Shown one piece after another: positions 18,550 through 26,884 of a DNA stretch of 39,947 nt. Origin of the DNA: Streptomyces niveus (GTDB lineage: Bacteria; Actinomycetota; Actinomycetes; Streptomycetales; Streptomycetaceae); NCBI RefSeq assembly GCF_001723055.1, contig NZ_MDCR01000144.1, positions 1 to 39,947 of the forward strand. Direction: 5' to 3'. Both the position numbers and the translations under genes were made by a program. Position 1 is the stretch's first letter, and the number at the start of each line of letters is the position of its first letter. The notes below the pieces were generated by a model, which saw nothing but the letters and a program-made list of their open reading frames with translations, was not told where the DNA came from and did not search any database.

Positions 18550-18724
18550 CCGTGCCGAAGAGGCGATGGCTGTCTCGTTCGCCGAGCCATTCTTCGACTA
18601 TTCGCAGCCCTCGTCGTTGCATTCCTAGTCAACGTCGCCCTGTGGTGAGTCTGCTTCGACGCTGACCACAGCCGAGCTCCACCACCCGATGACTGCTCTT
18701 ACCTGATTGGAAATGAAGGTCCAC

Positions 18725-19198
18725 ATGCTCGATCCCACCGTGTCGCCCAGCGAGCTGCCCCGGGCGGAGAAGCGTCTGCTGGAGCGGGCCCGGGAGATCG
18801 CGTCCCGGGCCTTGAATCCCGTATCACGCTTCCACGTCGGAGCAGCCGTCCAGGCGGCCAACGGGGACTGCTACACGGGGACGTTCTTCGAGTCGTCCTC
18901 GTTCCCACTGGGTGTGTGTGCCGAGGCCGCGGCACTGGCCGCTGCTGTAACTGCTGGAGTCCGTGACTTCGACATGATCGCGGTGGTCGGGGGCGACCCG
19001 CAGAGCACGGGACCCGGGCGGCCCGTCACGCCGTGTGGCGGGTGCCGCCAGCGCATCTTCGATGTCACCGGAGGACCCCAGCGGAACGTGACGGTGCTGT
19101 GCGCGGACCTGACGCTGTCGCAGATCTACCGGATGGACATCTGCACCTTGCTGCCCCTGCCCTTCAGCGCGGCAGATCTGCCCATCTCGCCTGCCTGA
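18725..19198 (+). CDS. cdd: Cytidine deaminase family protein
   Basis: A zinc deaminase of 157 aa. The zinc and proton-shuttle motif is VCAEAAALAA (Cys and Glu), with PCGGCRQRIFD giving the other two zinc cysteines. FHVGAAV and GTFFESSSFPLGV match the cytidine deaminase fold. Likely role: cytidine or deoxycytidine to uridine in salvage; blasticidin-S-deaminase-like activity cannot be excluded, since the two families share motifs. ATG 18725 is chosen for GAAGG 6 bases upstream; ATG 18713 and TTG 18707 are in frame. It sits with adenosine deaminase in the same direction. No terminator is obvious downstream. Confidence 0.88.
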   Translation: MLDPTVSPSELPRAEKRLLERAREIASRALNPVSRFHVGAAVQAANGDCYTGTFFESSSFPLGVCAEAAALAAAVTAGVRDFDMIAVVGGDPQSTGPGRPVTPCGGCRQRIFDVTGGPQRNVTVLCADLTLSQIYRMDICTLLPLPFSAADLPISPA

Positions 19199-19333
19199 CC
19201 GATTGTGGGCCACCCGGAAGAGACCGCCCGCCCCGGCGCCTGGCCGGCCGGCGTCCAGCTCACCGGAGGCTGCCGGATCGCGCCCTTCGAGTACCGCCCG
19301 CTGTCGGGTCGATCAGTGCGGCAGAGTATGAGG

Positions 19334-20059
19334 TCAGCCGGCGAGACCGACGACGAGCCGGATGAACCCCGCGCCCGCCACCGTGCAGGTCAGGGTCGAG
19401 CGAGCCGGGTGTTCGTGATGGGCCTCGGGCAGGATCTCGGCGGCGGCCAGGTACAGAAGCACACCGCCGAAGAAGCCGAGATAGCCGCCGAGCAACTGCT
19501 CCGGAATGCTGAACAGCAGCGTCGAGGCGGCACCCACTACCGGGGCCGCGGCGAACAGCATCATCATCGCCTTGCGGCGGGCGTTCCCGTAAAGGCTCGT
19601 AATCGTGTACGTGTTGAAGCCGTCGGCGAAGTCGTGAGCGATGACGGCAAGCGCCACTGTCAGCCCCATGCCTCCGCCGACCTGGAACGCGGCGCCGATC
19701 GCGACGCCGTCCATCACGCTGTGCCCGACCATCGCGGAGGCGGCCGTCAGGCCGATCTCGGGGACCCGTCCGTCCGGGTGCTCGTCCGCGCCGTGGGCCG
19801 CCTGACGCTGGGCGAGGAGGTGTTCCAGTACGTGCGCCGCGAGGAACCCGGCAACGAACAGGAGCAGCGCCGCAGGCACCCCGAACACCGGGCCGCCCGC
19901 CGCCTAGAGCGCTTCCGGCAGCAGGTCGAGACCGACCACGCCGAGCATAAGGCCGCCCGCCAGACCCAGCACAAGGTGGCGCCGGTCGGTAACGCGCTGC
20001 GCGGTCCAGCCGCCCACCAGGGTCATCAAGAAGGCGCCGAGCGCCACGAACACTGCCAT
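19334..20059 (-). pseudogene. ZIP-family metal transporter interrupted by in-frame TAG
   Basis: The ZIP divalent-metal transporter sequence runs without frame change from ATG 20059 (or 20062; AAGGGAG lies upstream) to the stop at 19334, about 240 codons, the normal bacterial ZIP length. It is broken by TAG at 19904-19906 after VVGLDLLPEAL. The metal-site motifs are downstream of the break: HSVMDGVAIG in the fourth and HDFADGFNT in the fifth membrane segment. A GTG at 19888 could restart a 184-aa product lacking the first two helices. Zinc or similar ions would be the substrate of the ancestor. The TAG could be a point mutation such as CAG to TAG. Confidence 0.8.
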
Positions 20060-20166
20060 CATTCGCTCCCTTCGTGGATTTCGTGATCTACATGGCCGGT
20101 CGGGTCGCCGGCAGGGCATTTGCCTCATACATGGCGGTTTCTCCGGGCCGGTGTCAGCGGTGAGGT

Positions 20167-21279
20167 TCAGGCGGAGAGAGAAGGCTTCGCCTGTGCGGGC
20201 TCCTCGTTCGGGTCGGGCAGGGCATGGAGGATGGCGTGGGCTGCGCGCTGCCCGCCGGCCAGCGCGCCTTCGATGTGGCCGGCGTAGCCGCGGGCGGTTT
20301 CGGTGGAGGCCCAGTGGAGCCGTCCGTCCAGGGCGGGGTGCTGGTAGCGGCGGTGGCCGAAGAGGGAGTAGTCGCCCAGTTGTGCCACCTGCGCGGGAGA
20401 CGTCCACTGCTCGGTGCTCCAGTCCTGCACGTGCAGGGCGAGAGGCTGGGCGGCCTGCGGGCCGAAGAGCTGCGCCAGTTGACCGGTGACGGCGGCACCG
20501 AAGCCGGAGCCGGCGGTGCGGGCGGTGCTCGCGTGGGCGAAACCGAACAGGGCGGCGGGCCGGCCCTCGGGCCCGGACATGTCGTGGATCTCCTGCAGTG
20601 GTCCGGTGCGGCTGAAGGCGGCACCGGCCAGGCCGTCGGCGCGCCAGAACGCTTCGGGATATTCGGCGACGACCTTCACCACGGCGCCCATCCACACCGG
20701 GGTCTGCTCGGCGACGTGGACGAGGTCCGGGGCGAGTTGGCCGTCGAAGTCGATGCGTTCCAGGGCGAGTGCGGGCGGGACGGCGAGGACGACGTGGTCG
20801 GTGTCGATGGCAAAGCGGGGTGTGTCAACCGTCAGGCCGGACGCGGTGGACCGGATCGCGGTGACCGGGGTGCGCAGTTGGAGGGTGCCGGAGGGCAGCG
20901 TGGCGGCCAGGGCGTCGGTGAGGGATGCGGCGCTGGTGGTGAACCTCTGGGAGCGTGCGTCGATCGGGTTGCCGTCGAGCCGTTTCACGCCGCCCGTGTC
21001 CTGGTAGAAGGCGTCTCCGGTGGTGTGCTGGGGGAAGCTGCCGAGTCCGGAGTCTGTGAGCAGGGCGCGGACGTGCCGCTCGTCGTCCCAGAACCAGGTG
21101 GCCCCCAGATCGAGGGAGCCCTGCAATGCGGCCGGGGCGCTCAGCAGGCGGCCACCGATCCGCTCGCGGGCCTCCAGGACGACGACGTCATGGCCGGCTT
21201 GTGCGAGCGTGCTCGCCGCGGTGAGGCCCGACGCGCCTGCTCCGATCACGACGACGGACCGACGTGCGCTGTGCGCCAT
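20167..21279 (-). CDS. Flavin-dependent monoamine oxidase family protein
   Basis: A 370-aa FAD amine oxidase. The N-terminus SVVVIGAGASGLTAAS plus VVVLEARERIGGRL forms the FAD-binding GxGxxG...E and GG motif. The C-terminal GRLHWASTETARGYAGHIEG is the conserved flavin-contact region. It oxidises amines to aldehydes, or a related C-N oxidation; the substrate is unknown. The ATG at 21279 has AGGAAAGAA upstream. It lies 59 bases after the zinc alcohol dehydrogenase gene on the same strand and is probably co-transcribed from promoter copy B. The pairing suggests an amine-to-aldehyde-to-alcohol route or its reverse, which is inference. Confidence 0.92.
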   Translation of the reverse strand: MAHSARRSVVVIGAGASGLTAASTLAQAGHDVVVLEARERIGGRLLSAPAALQGSLDLGATWFWDDERHVRALLTDSGLGSFPQHTTGDAFYQDTGGVKRLDGNPIDARSQRFTTSAASLTDALAATLPSGTLQLRTPVTAIRSTASGLTVDTPRFAIDTDHVVLAVPPALALERIDFDGQLAPDLVHVAEQTPVWMGAVVKVVAEYPEAFWRADGLAGAAFSRTGPLQEIHDMSGPEGRPAALFGFAHASTARTAGSGFGAAVTGQLAQLFGPQAAQPLALHVQDWSTEQWTSPAQVAQLGDYSLFGHRRYQHPALDGRLHWASTETARGYAGHIEGALAGGQRAAHAILHALPDPNEEPAQAKPSLSA

Positions 21280-21338
21280 GTGCGGATTTCTTTCCTGCTC
21301 AGGCCGCAGGTACGGCCCAGGGAGTGGGTGGGGGATGG

Positions 21339-22373
21339 TCAGCCGTCGGTGGTGAGGACCATGCGGAAGCGGGCCTGGCCGGCCTGCTGGGTCTTCAGGG
21401 CGTCGGCCGCCTGCTGCAGGGGCGCGGTCTGTACCTGCGGTCGGACGCCGCTGGCCAGGGCAAAGCGCATGGCCTGCTCGGTGTCGACGGGCCTGCCGGT
21501 GATGTGTCCGGTGATGTGCCGGGCGTGCGGCACCAGTTTGTCCAGCGGCAGCTCCAGGGGTGTGCCGTCGAAGCCGACGACGGTGAGCCGGCCGTGCGGG
21601 GTGAGGCCGTCGATCAGTCCGGCAAGCGGCTTGCTGCTGGCGGCGGTGGACAGGATCAGGCGGGCGCCGCCCATGGCGCGCAGGGCCTTGCCGGCGTCCT
21701 CGTGCGAGGTGTCGAGGTAGTGGTGGGCGCCAAGTTCGAGGGCGGTGTGCCGCTTGGCCTCGCCGCGGCCGATGGCGACTGTCTCGAAGCCCATGGCGGC
21801 GGCGAACTGCACCGCGAAGTGGCCCAGGCCGCCGATACCGAGGACGGCGACCCGGTCGCCGGGCTGGGCCCCGCTGTGGCGCAGTGCGTTGAAGGTGGTC
21901 ACGCCCGCGCACCCGAACGGTGCGGCTTCCTCGAAGGAGAGCCCGGCGGGGATGCGGACAAGGGCGGCGGCGGGGACGGTGATGGTGGTGGCCCAGCCAC
22001 CCGGGTAGGTCAGTCCCGGGATCTGCCGCTCGGCGCAATGCACGACATCGCCCGACCGGCAGGCCGTGCAGTGCCCGCAGGAGCCGCCGAACCAGCCGAC
22101 TCCGGCCCGCTCCCCGGCCTCCCAGCCCGCCACGCCCTCACCGATCCCGGCGACGACCCCGGCCACCTCGTGCCCGGGGGTGATCGGGAACCCGTAGGCG
22201 GGCGACGGATTGGCGGCCATGCCGGCGTCCGCTCCGCAGATACCGGACGCCTTCACGTTCAGGCGGACCTCGCCCGGGCCCGGCTCGCGCGGCGAAACGG
22301 GGGCGACGTGTACCGGCCCGCCGGGCTCGGTCACCAGGGCGCCGCGGTGCACCTGAAGGTCGGTTTCAGACAC
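21339..22373 (-). CDS. Zinc-dependent alcohol dehydrogenase
   Basis: A 344-aa medium-chain dehydrogenase. Catalytic zinc residues lie in GICGADAGM and GHEVAGVV, and the structural zinc cysteines are in CGHCTACRSGDVVHC. The nucleotide motif is GIGGLGHFAVQFA near 180, followed by VAIGRGEAKRH; an Arg rather than Asp after the second strand points to NADPH. It resembles the AdhA/CAD-like group that reduces aldehydes. The GTG at 22373 (VSETDLQVHRG) is chosen because AGGAG lies 8 bases upstream; the GTG at 22382 would overlap that site. It is divergent from the first LysR gene and carries promoter copy B about 120 bases upstream. Confidence 0.93.
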   Translation of the reverse strand: MSETDLQVHRGALVTEPGGPVHVAPVSPREPGPGEVRLNVKASGICGADAGMAANPSPAYGFPITPGHEVAGVVAGIGEGVAGWEAGERAGVGWFGGSCGHCTACRSGDVVHCAERQIPGLTYPGGWATTITVPAAALVRIPAGLSFEEAAPFGCAGVTTFNALRHSGAQPGDRVAVLGIGGLGHFAVQFAAAMGFETVAIGRGEAKRHTALELGAHHYLDTSHEDAGKALRAMGGARLILSTAASSKPLAGLIDGLTPHGRLTVVGFDGTPLELPLDKLVPHARHITGHITGRPVDTEQAMRFALASGVRPQVQTAPLQQAADALKTQQAGQARFRMVLTTDG

Positions 22374-22502
22374 GGCAATCACTCCTGACAGAAATGAAGC
22401 GGCATTCCCCAGTGGATTTTGCGCGGTACGGTTAATTCACCGGGCGGCACCCCTGTGTGGAAATTGCCTTACCCCGCCGGGTCGGCGGAGCGTACTTCGC
22501 CC

Positions 22503-22556
22503 ACCGTAGGACGAATACCCGGCAGCCGGTAGACGACGATCATGAATGCGGCTATA
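22503..22556 (-). promoter_or_regulatory. Shared LysR-type promoter element, copy B (for ADH-amine oxidase)
   Basis: On the minus strand: TATAGCCGCATTC from 22556, then TCGTCTACCGG, with -35 CTACCG at 22532-22527, an 18-base spacer, and -10 TACGGT at 22508-22503. The box is the 3' part of a perfect palindrome GGCTATAGCC (22550-22559), 33 bases upstream of the LysR start on the other strand. The placement fits a LysR protein that activates the dehydrogenase and represses itself. Confidence 0.75.
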
Positions 22557-22591
22557 GCCTGAAGCTGTAGCCGAGAGGTGTGGAGTCCACG

Positions 22592-23548
22592 ATGAACATC
22601 GAAGGGCTGCGCTACGCGCAGGCCGTGTCCCGGACCAAGTCATTCAGTGCCGCGGCGCGCGACTACGGCGTCACCCAGCCCGCCCTGTCGAACGGGGTGG
22701 CCCGCCTGGAGGCCGAACTGGGCATCAAGCTGTTCGACCGCTCGCCGCGCGGCGTCACACCCACGGCGCACGGCGCACATGTCCTGCCGATAATCGACCG
22801 CGCCCTGGAAGCGCTGGACTCCGTCACGACCGAGGCGCGCCGGCTGACCAGCCCGGCCGTCGGGCCGATCCGCATGGGCGTCTCACCGCTCATCGGCGCG
22901 GACCTGGTGGGCTGCGCCTTCAATGCCGCCCGCGGCCTGAGTCACCCGCGTGACCTGGTGCTGCGCGAGGCCGACCTGGACCTGCTGCGTACCGCTCTCA
23001 AGGACGGTGAGCTGGACGTACTGCTGGTGCCCGAGGTGGAACCCATGCCCGCCTACCGGCACCACACGATCTTCACCGAGCCCGTCGTCGTCATCGACCC
23101 GGCCGTCACCCCCGGCACCGAGGGCCCCGTGGAACTCACCGATACCGCCGGCGCCGACTTCATCCTGGTGCCCGACACCTGCGGCCTGACCACCTTCACC
23201 ACACAGCTGTTCCGCGACAACGACCTGCCACTGCGCACCTATCCGGGCGAGGCCGCAAGCTACCGCGTCCTGGACGAATGGGCCCGCCTGGGGGTGGGCG
23301 CGGCCCTGCTGCCCCAATCCAAAGTGACGCAGAAGGCCGCGAACTGCCGCCCCCTGGTGCGGGGCGGAGCCCCCGTGGTGATGTCCTACGAGGCCGTCTG
23401 GGGACGCGACAACCCGCTCGGCGCCGATCTGGAGGAGTTCGTCGGCTTCCTGGCCGACTCCGCCTGCCACCTGGGTCCAGACCCCGAACCCGGTGGCGGG
23501 ACCCCTTCGCAGGCAGCAGGCGCCGCGCTGCGCGCGCCTGCTGAGTAA
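22592..23548 (+). CDS. LysR-family transcriptional regulator 1
   Basis: A 318-aa LTTR. The N-terminal winged helix is at ~1-60 (MNIEGLRYAQAVSRTKSFSA, then YGVTQPALSNGVARLEAEL, the recognition helix). The effector domain follows from about 90 (IRMGVSPLIGADLVG, LVPDTCGLTTFTTQLF). ATG 22592 has GGAG 6 bases upstream, which decides against the GTG at 22580. It is strikingly similar throughout to the second LysR at 28238-29143, so the two are paralogues likely reading similar DNA sites. It is divergent from the dehydrogenase and upstream of the ABM-SDR-reductase genes; elements B and C flank it. Confidence 0.95.
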   Translation: MNIEGLRYAQAVSRTKSFSAAARDYGVTQPALSNGVARLEAELGIKLFDRSPRGVTPTAHGAHVLPIIDRALEALDSVTTEARRLTSPAVGPIRMGVSPLIGADLVGCAFNAARGLSHPRDLVLREADLDLLRTALKDGELDVLLVPEVEPMPAYRHHTIFTEPVVVIDPAVTPGTEGPVELTDTAGADFILVPDTCGLTTFTTQLFRDNDLPLRTYPGEAASYRVLDEWARLGVGAALLPQSKVTQKAANCRPLVRGGAPVVMSYEAVWGRDNPLGADLEEFVGFLADSACHLGPDPEPGGGTPSQAAGAALRAPAE

Positions 23549-23559
23549 TGCAGGTTGGT

Positions 23560-23613
23560 TATAGCGGCATCACGGAAGATCCTCTACCGGATGCCGTCGC
23601 TGCGGCCTACTTT
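23560..23613 (+). promoter_or_regulatory. Shared LysR-type promoter element, copy C (for ABM-SDR-reductase)
   Basis: TATAGCGGCATCA, then TCCTCTACCGG, with -35 CTACCG at 23584-23589, an 18-base spacer, and -10 TACTTT at 23608-23613. The expected transcript start is about 50 bases before the small-protein gene. It follows the LysR1 stop by 11 bases. Confidence 0.75.
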
Positions 23614-23671
23614 TGACTCATCCGAATCGCCCGCGGTAATTCGCGCGGCAATGCCGAAGAAAGGACGGGTC

Positions 23672-23953
23672 ATGGCTTACCTGGAAATCACGCTGAAGGT
23701 GGCGGAAGAAAACCGGGCCGCGGCGGCCGGTGTGTACCAGAAGTACAAGCAGCCGTTCCTCGACACCGTCCCGGGCGCCGAGTCCAAGCAGCTGCTCGTG
23801 CGCGACGAGGACGTACAGGTGCTGCACGGCTTCAGCGCCGTCGCCGAAGCCCGCGCCTACCTCGACAGCGCCCTGTTCAAGCAGGATGTCGTCGGCGGCC
23901 TGGCACCGCTGCTGGCCGCCGACCCCGAGGTGCGGATCTACGACACCGTCTGA
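23672..23953 (+). CDS. Small ABM-like (dimeric alpha/beta barrel) protein
   Basis: A 93-aa protein that starts [20 protein letters not shown]. Alternating strands and helices, [14 protein letters not shown] and the length suggest the ferredoxin-like dimeric alpha/beta-barrel fold of antibiotic-biosynthesis-monooxygenase-like proteins, which act on quinones or bind small ligands. The active residues cannot be identified. ATG 23672 has AAAGGA upstream. It lies between LysR1 and an SDR and follows promoter copy C, so it is probably the first gene of a three-gene operon with the SDR and the mycothione-reductase homologue. The fold assignment is an inference; the function is unknown. Confidence 0.75.
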   Translation: MAYLEITLKVAEENRAAAAGVYQKYKQPFLDTVPGAESKQLLVRDEDVQVLHGFSAVAEARAYLDSALFKQDVVGGLAPLLAADPEVRIYDTV

Positions 23954-24101
23954 CGGGTGCGAACGGGCCGCCCCACCTCACGCGGCGGCTCCTCGCCTCC
24001 ACCCCTGTCCAGCTGACCTCACGGTCACTCCTCTCATGAGGCAGTCCCGGCACGGCACCCGTGCGGCGATTCCCTCTCACACTCGCACCAGGAGTTTCGG
24101 C

Positions 24102-24881
24102 ATGTCCCGCACCACCATCGACCTCACCGGCAAGAAGGCCGTCATCATCGGCGGTACCAGCGGCATGGGCCTGTCCATCGCCCGGCACATTCTGGACGCC
24201 GGCGGCAGCGTCGTCGTCACCGGCCGCTCCGAGACGAGCGCGGCGAAGGCCGTGGCCGATCTGGCCAGCCCGAACGCGTCCTCTCTCGCCGTCGACTTGA
24301 ACGACCCCGCCGCCGTCGAGGGCCTGCGCGAAGAGCTGTCGAACGCCCACGGCGACACGGCCCTGCTGGTCAACGCGGCCGGCGTGTTCGCGCCCAAGCC
24401 CTTCCTGGAGCACACGCCCGAGGACTACGACCGCTACCAGGCCATCAACCGGGCCTTCTTCCTCATCACTCAGACCGTTGCCGCGCGCATGGTCGAGCGC
24501 GGCACCAAGGGTTCCATCGTCAACGTCGGCTCCATGTGGGCTCACCAGGCCGTGGCCGCGACGCCTTCCTCGGCGTACTCCATGGCCAAGGCCGCACTGC
24601 ACTCGCTCACCCAGCACCTGGGCATGGAGCTGGCGCCGTACGGCATCCGCGTCAACGCCGTCGCGCCGGCGGTCGTGCGCACGCCGATCTACGAGGAGTT
24701 CATCCCCCGGGCCGAGATGGACAGCGCGCTGGACGGCTTCAACTCCTTCCACCCGCTGGGCCGCACCGGCACTCCTCAGGACATTGCCGCCACGGTGGTG
24801 TTCCTGCTGTCCGACCAGACGGACTGGGTCACCGGCGCCATCTGGGACGTCGACGGCGGCGTCATGGCCGGCCGCAACTGA
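24102..24881 (+). CDS. Short-chain dehydrogenase/reductase
   Basis: A 259-aa classical SDR. The dinucleotide motif is [11 protein letters not shown] near residue 16, NAAG lies near 92, catalytic Ser is in NVGSMWAH, and YSMAK supplies Tyr and Lys. The C-terminal [17 protein letters not shown] is the usual oligomer end. VVTGRSE after the second strand suggests NADP(H). The substrate is unknown. ATG 24102 has CAGGAG 8 bases upstream. It is 148 bases after the small ABM-like gene and 48 before the reductase homologue; together with the LysR regulator this reads as a small redox or detoxification operon. Confidence 0.94.
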   Translation: MSRTTIDLTGKKAVIIGGTSGMGLSIARHILDAGGSVVVTGRSETSAAKAVADLASPNASSLAVDLNDPAAVEGLREELSNAHGDTALLVNAAGVFAPKPFLEHTPEDYDRYQAINRAFFLITQTVAARMVERGTKGSIVNVGSMWAHQAVAATPSSAYSMAKAALHSLTQHLGMELAPYGIRVNAVAPAVVRTPIYEEFIPRAEMDSALDGFNSFHPLGRTGTPQDIAATVVFLLSDQTDWVTGAIWDVDGGVMAGRN

Positions 24882-24929
24882 CAACCGTCCCGCACGGCGG
24901 AACCACCCCAGAACGCGCGAGGAGCAGAT

Positions 24930-26347
24930 ATGAACACGCCTGAGCAGGGCGGCCACTTCGACCTGGTCGTCATCGGCGCCGGATCGGGCGTCGGCGTGCT
25001 CGACGAGCGGTTCGACGGGCTGAAGGTGGCCATCGTCGACAAGGGTGTCGGGCCACTGCACAAGTACGCCGGCACCTGCCTCAACGTCGGCTGCGTGCCC
25101 ACGAAGATGCTGGTCCACACCGCCGACACCGCGCAGGCCGCCCAGCACGGCGCCGCGCTGGGCGTGGACCTGGAGCTGCGCGGCGTCGACTGGCAGGCCG
25201 CCATGGACCGCCTGGGCCGGCATATCGACCCGGCGTCCGCCTGGTGGCTGGAGGGCCACGAGAAGCGTGCCAACATCACCCTGCACTACGAGGGCACAGC
25301 CCGCTTCACCGGTGAGCGCCGCCTCGAGGTGGAGACTGCGGAGGGAACCGTCGAACTCACCGCCGACCAGGTCGTGGTGGCCGCGGGCAGCCGACCGGTG
25401 GTGCCGCCGATTCCGGGACTGGCCGAGGTCGGCTTCCTGACCAGTGACGAGATCCGCAGCATGGACCGGCTGCCGCGCCGGATGGCCGTGGTGGGCGGTG
25501 GCGTCGTGGCCGCCGAACTCGCGCACGTGTTCTCGTCGTTCGGTGTCGAGGTCACCGTGGTCGAGATGCTCGACCAACTGTTGGCCCGTGAGGATGCGGA
25601 GATCGCGCAGCACTTCACTGAACTGGCAGGGCAGCAGTGGGACGTACGCCTGGGCCCAAAAGTGGTGAGCGCCCGGCGCCGCGATGACGGGATCGTGCTG
25701 GACCTCGAGGGACCGCAGGGTACGGGAGAGATCGTGGTCGACGAGGTGCTGGTGGCAATCGGCCGGCGCCCCAACTCCGACCTGGTCGATGCGGCGGCCG
25801 GAGGTCTGGCCACCCATCCGGACGGCCGGATCCAGGTCGACGAGCAGCAGGCCACCTCGGTGCCCGGCGTGTGGGCGCTGGGTGATGTCTCCTCGAAGTG
25901 GATGCGCAAGCACGTGGCGAACGCGGAGGCGCGGACGGTGATGCACAACGTCCTGCACCCGGACGACCTGATCACCACTGACCATCGCTACGTTCCGCAC
26001 GCGGTGTTCTCCTCCCCGCAGATCGCCGCCGTGGGGCTGACCGAGCAGGAGGCGAAGGCGGGCGGTACGCGCTATGTGGTGGGCCGGGCCACTACGCCGA
26101 CACCGCGTACGGCTGGGCAATGGAGGACACCACCGGCTTCGCCAAGGTGCTTGCCGACCCTGTCACCGGAAAGCTGCTGGGGGCGCACATCATGGGCCCG
26201 CAGGCGTCTACCCTCATCCAGCCGCTGATCCAGGCGATGTCACTGGGTCAGGACGCCCGCTCTGTGGCACGCGGCCAGTACTGGATCCACCCGGCCATGC
26301 CCGAGGTCGTCGAGGGAGCACTCAGCAACCTGCCGCTTGAGGGATAA
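24930..26347 (+). pseudogene. mtr: Mycothione reductase homologue, single frameshift
   Basis: FAD/NAD(P) disulfide oxidoreductase. GSGVGVLDERF near the N-terminus is the mycothione-reductase variant of the FAD motif, and GTCLNVGCVPTKM holds the redox cysteine pair. The NAD(P) motif is VVGGGVVAAELAHVF. The frame from ATG 24930 reads normally to RYVVGR near 26088, then nonsense to 26228. The correct sequence continues one frame back as [20 protein letters not shown] and ends with the dimer motif [13 protein letters not shown] at 26347. One lost base in the C run at 26089-26090 explains this. Restored length is about 471 aa. Mycothione reductase recycles the actinomycete thiol mycothiol; this may be a second copy. 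Confidence 0.88.
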
Positions 26348-26386
26348 GCGACGTCGGCTGTGCGCGCCTGCACTGCCAGGCCGGCG

Positions 26387-26882
26387 TCACCGGTGCAGCC
26401 GGTGCAGTCCGGAGCTGATCGTGTCGCCGATGTGTGCGCGCAACGTTTCGACGAAACCGTCCGTGTTCTCCTCGCGCAGGCGTGCGACGAGGTCCTCGTG
26501 CTCGGTGATGATGTCCTGGCAACGGGCCAGGAGGCTTTCTCCGAGGCTGAAGAGCAGGAAGCGCTGTCGGTCGGCGAGACGGTCGTTGAGCTCCAGCATC
26601 ACCTGGTTGTCGCCGATCTCGACGAAGCAACGGTGGAAGGCGACGGTCTGCTCGATGAACCGCTTCAGGTCGCCGTCGGCCAGCGCACTCCTGTGCAGGT
26701 CGAGGTCGCCTGCCAGCCGGTCCGCGAGGTCGATGCGGCTCTGTGGTGCGGCAGCCGTCACTGACACCGACTCGAGGACGAAGCGAGTGCTGGCGAGATC
26801 CCGGGCATCCTTCTCGCTCAGCCCCCGCACCAGCGCGCCCCGCTTGGGATACACGGTGATCCAGCCTTCGTCCTGGAGCCGA
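26387..26882 (-). pseudogene. GntR/FCD regulator lacking its DNA-binding domain
   Basis: Only the tail of the winged helix (RLQDEGWITVYPKRGALV) and the whole FCD ligand domain (SEKDARDLASTRFVLESV to the stop at 26387) remain, about 165 aa. The recognition helix and start codon are absent. Upstream of about 26882 the strand is the antisense of the MFS gene, and although the frame stays open it encodes shadow sequence. The gene would lack both promoter and DNA contact. It sits head-to-head with the likewise 5'-truncated MFS gene, so one deletion probably removed both starts. Confidence 0.8.
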
Positions 26883-26884
26883 CC

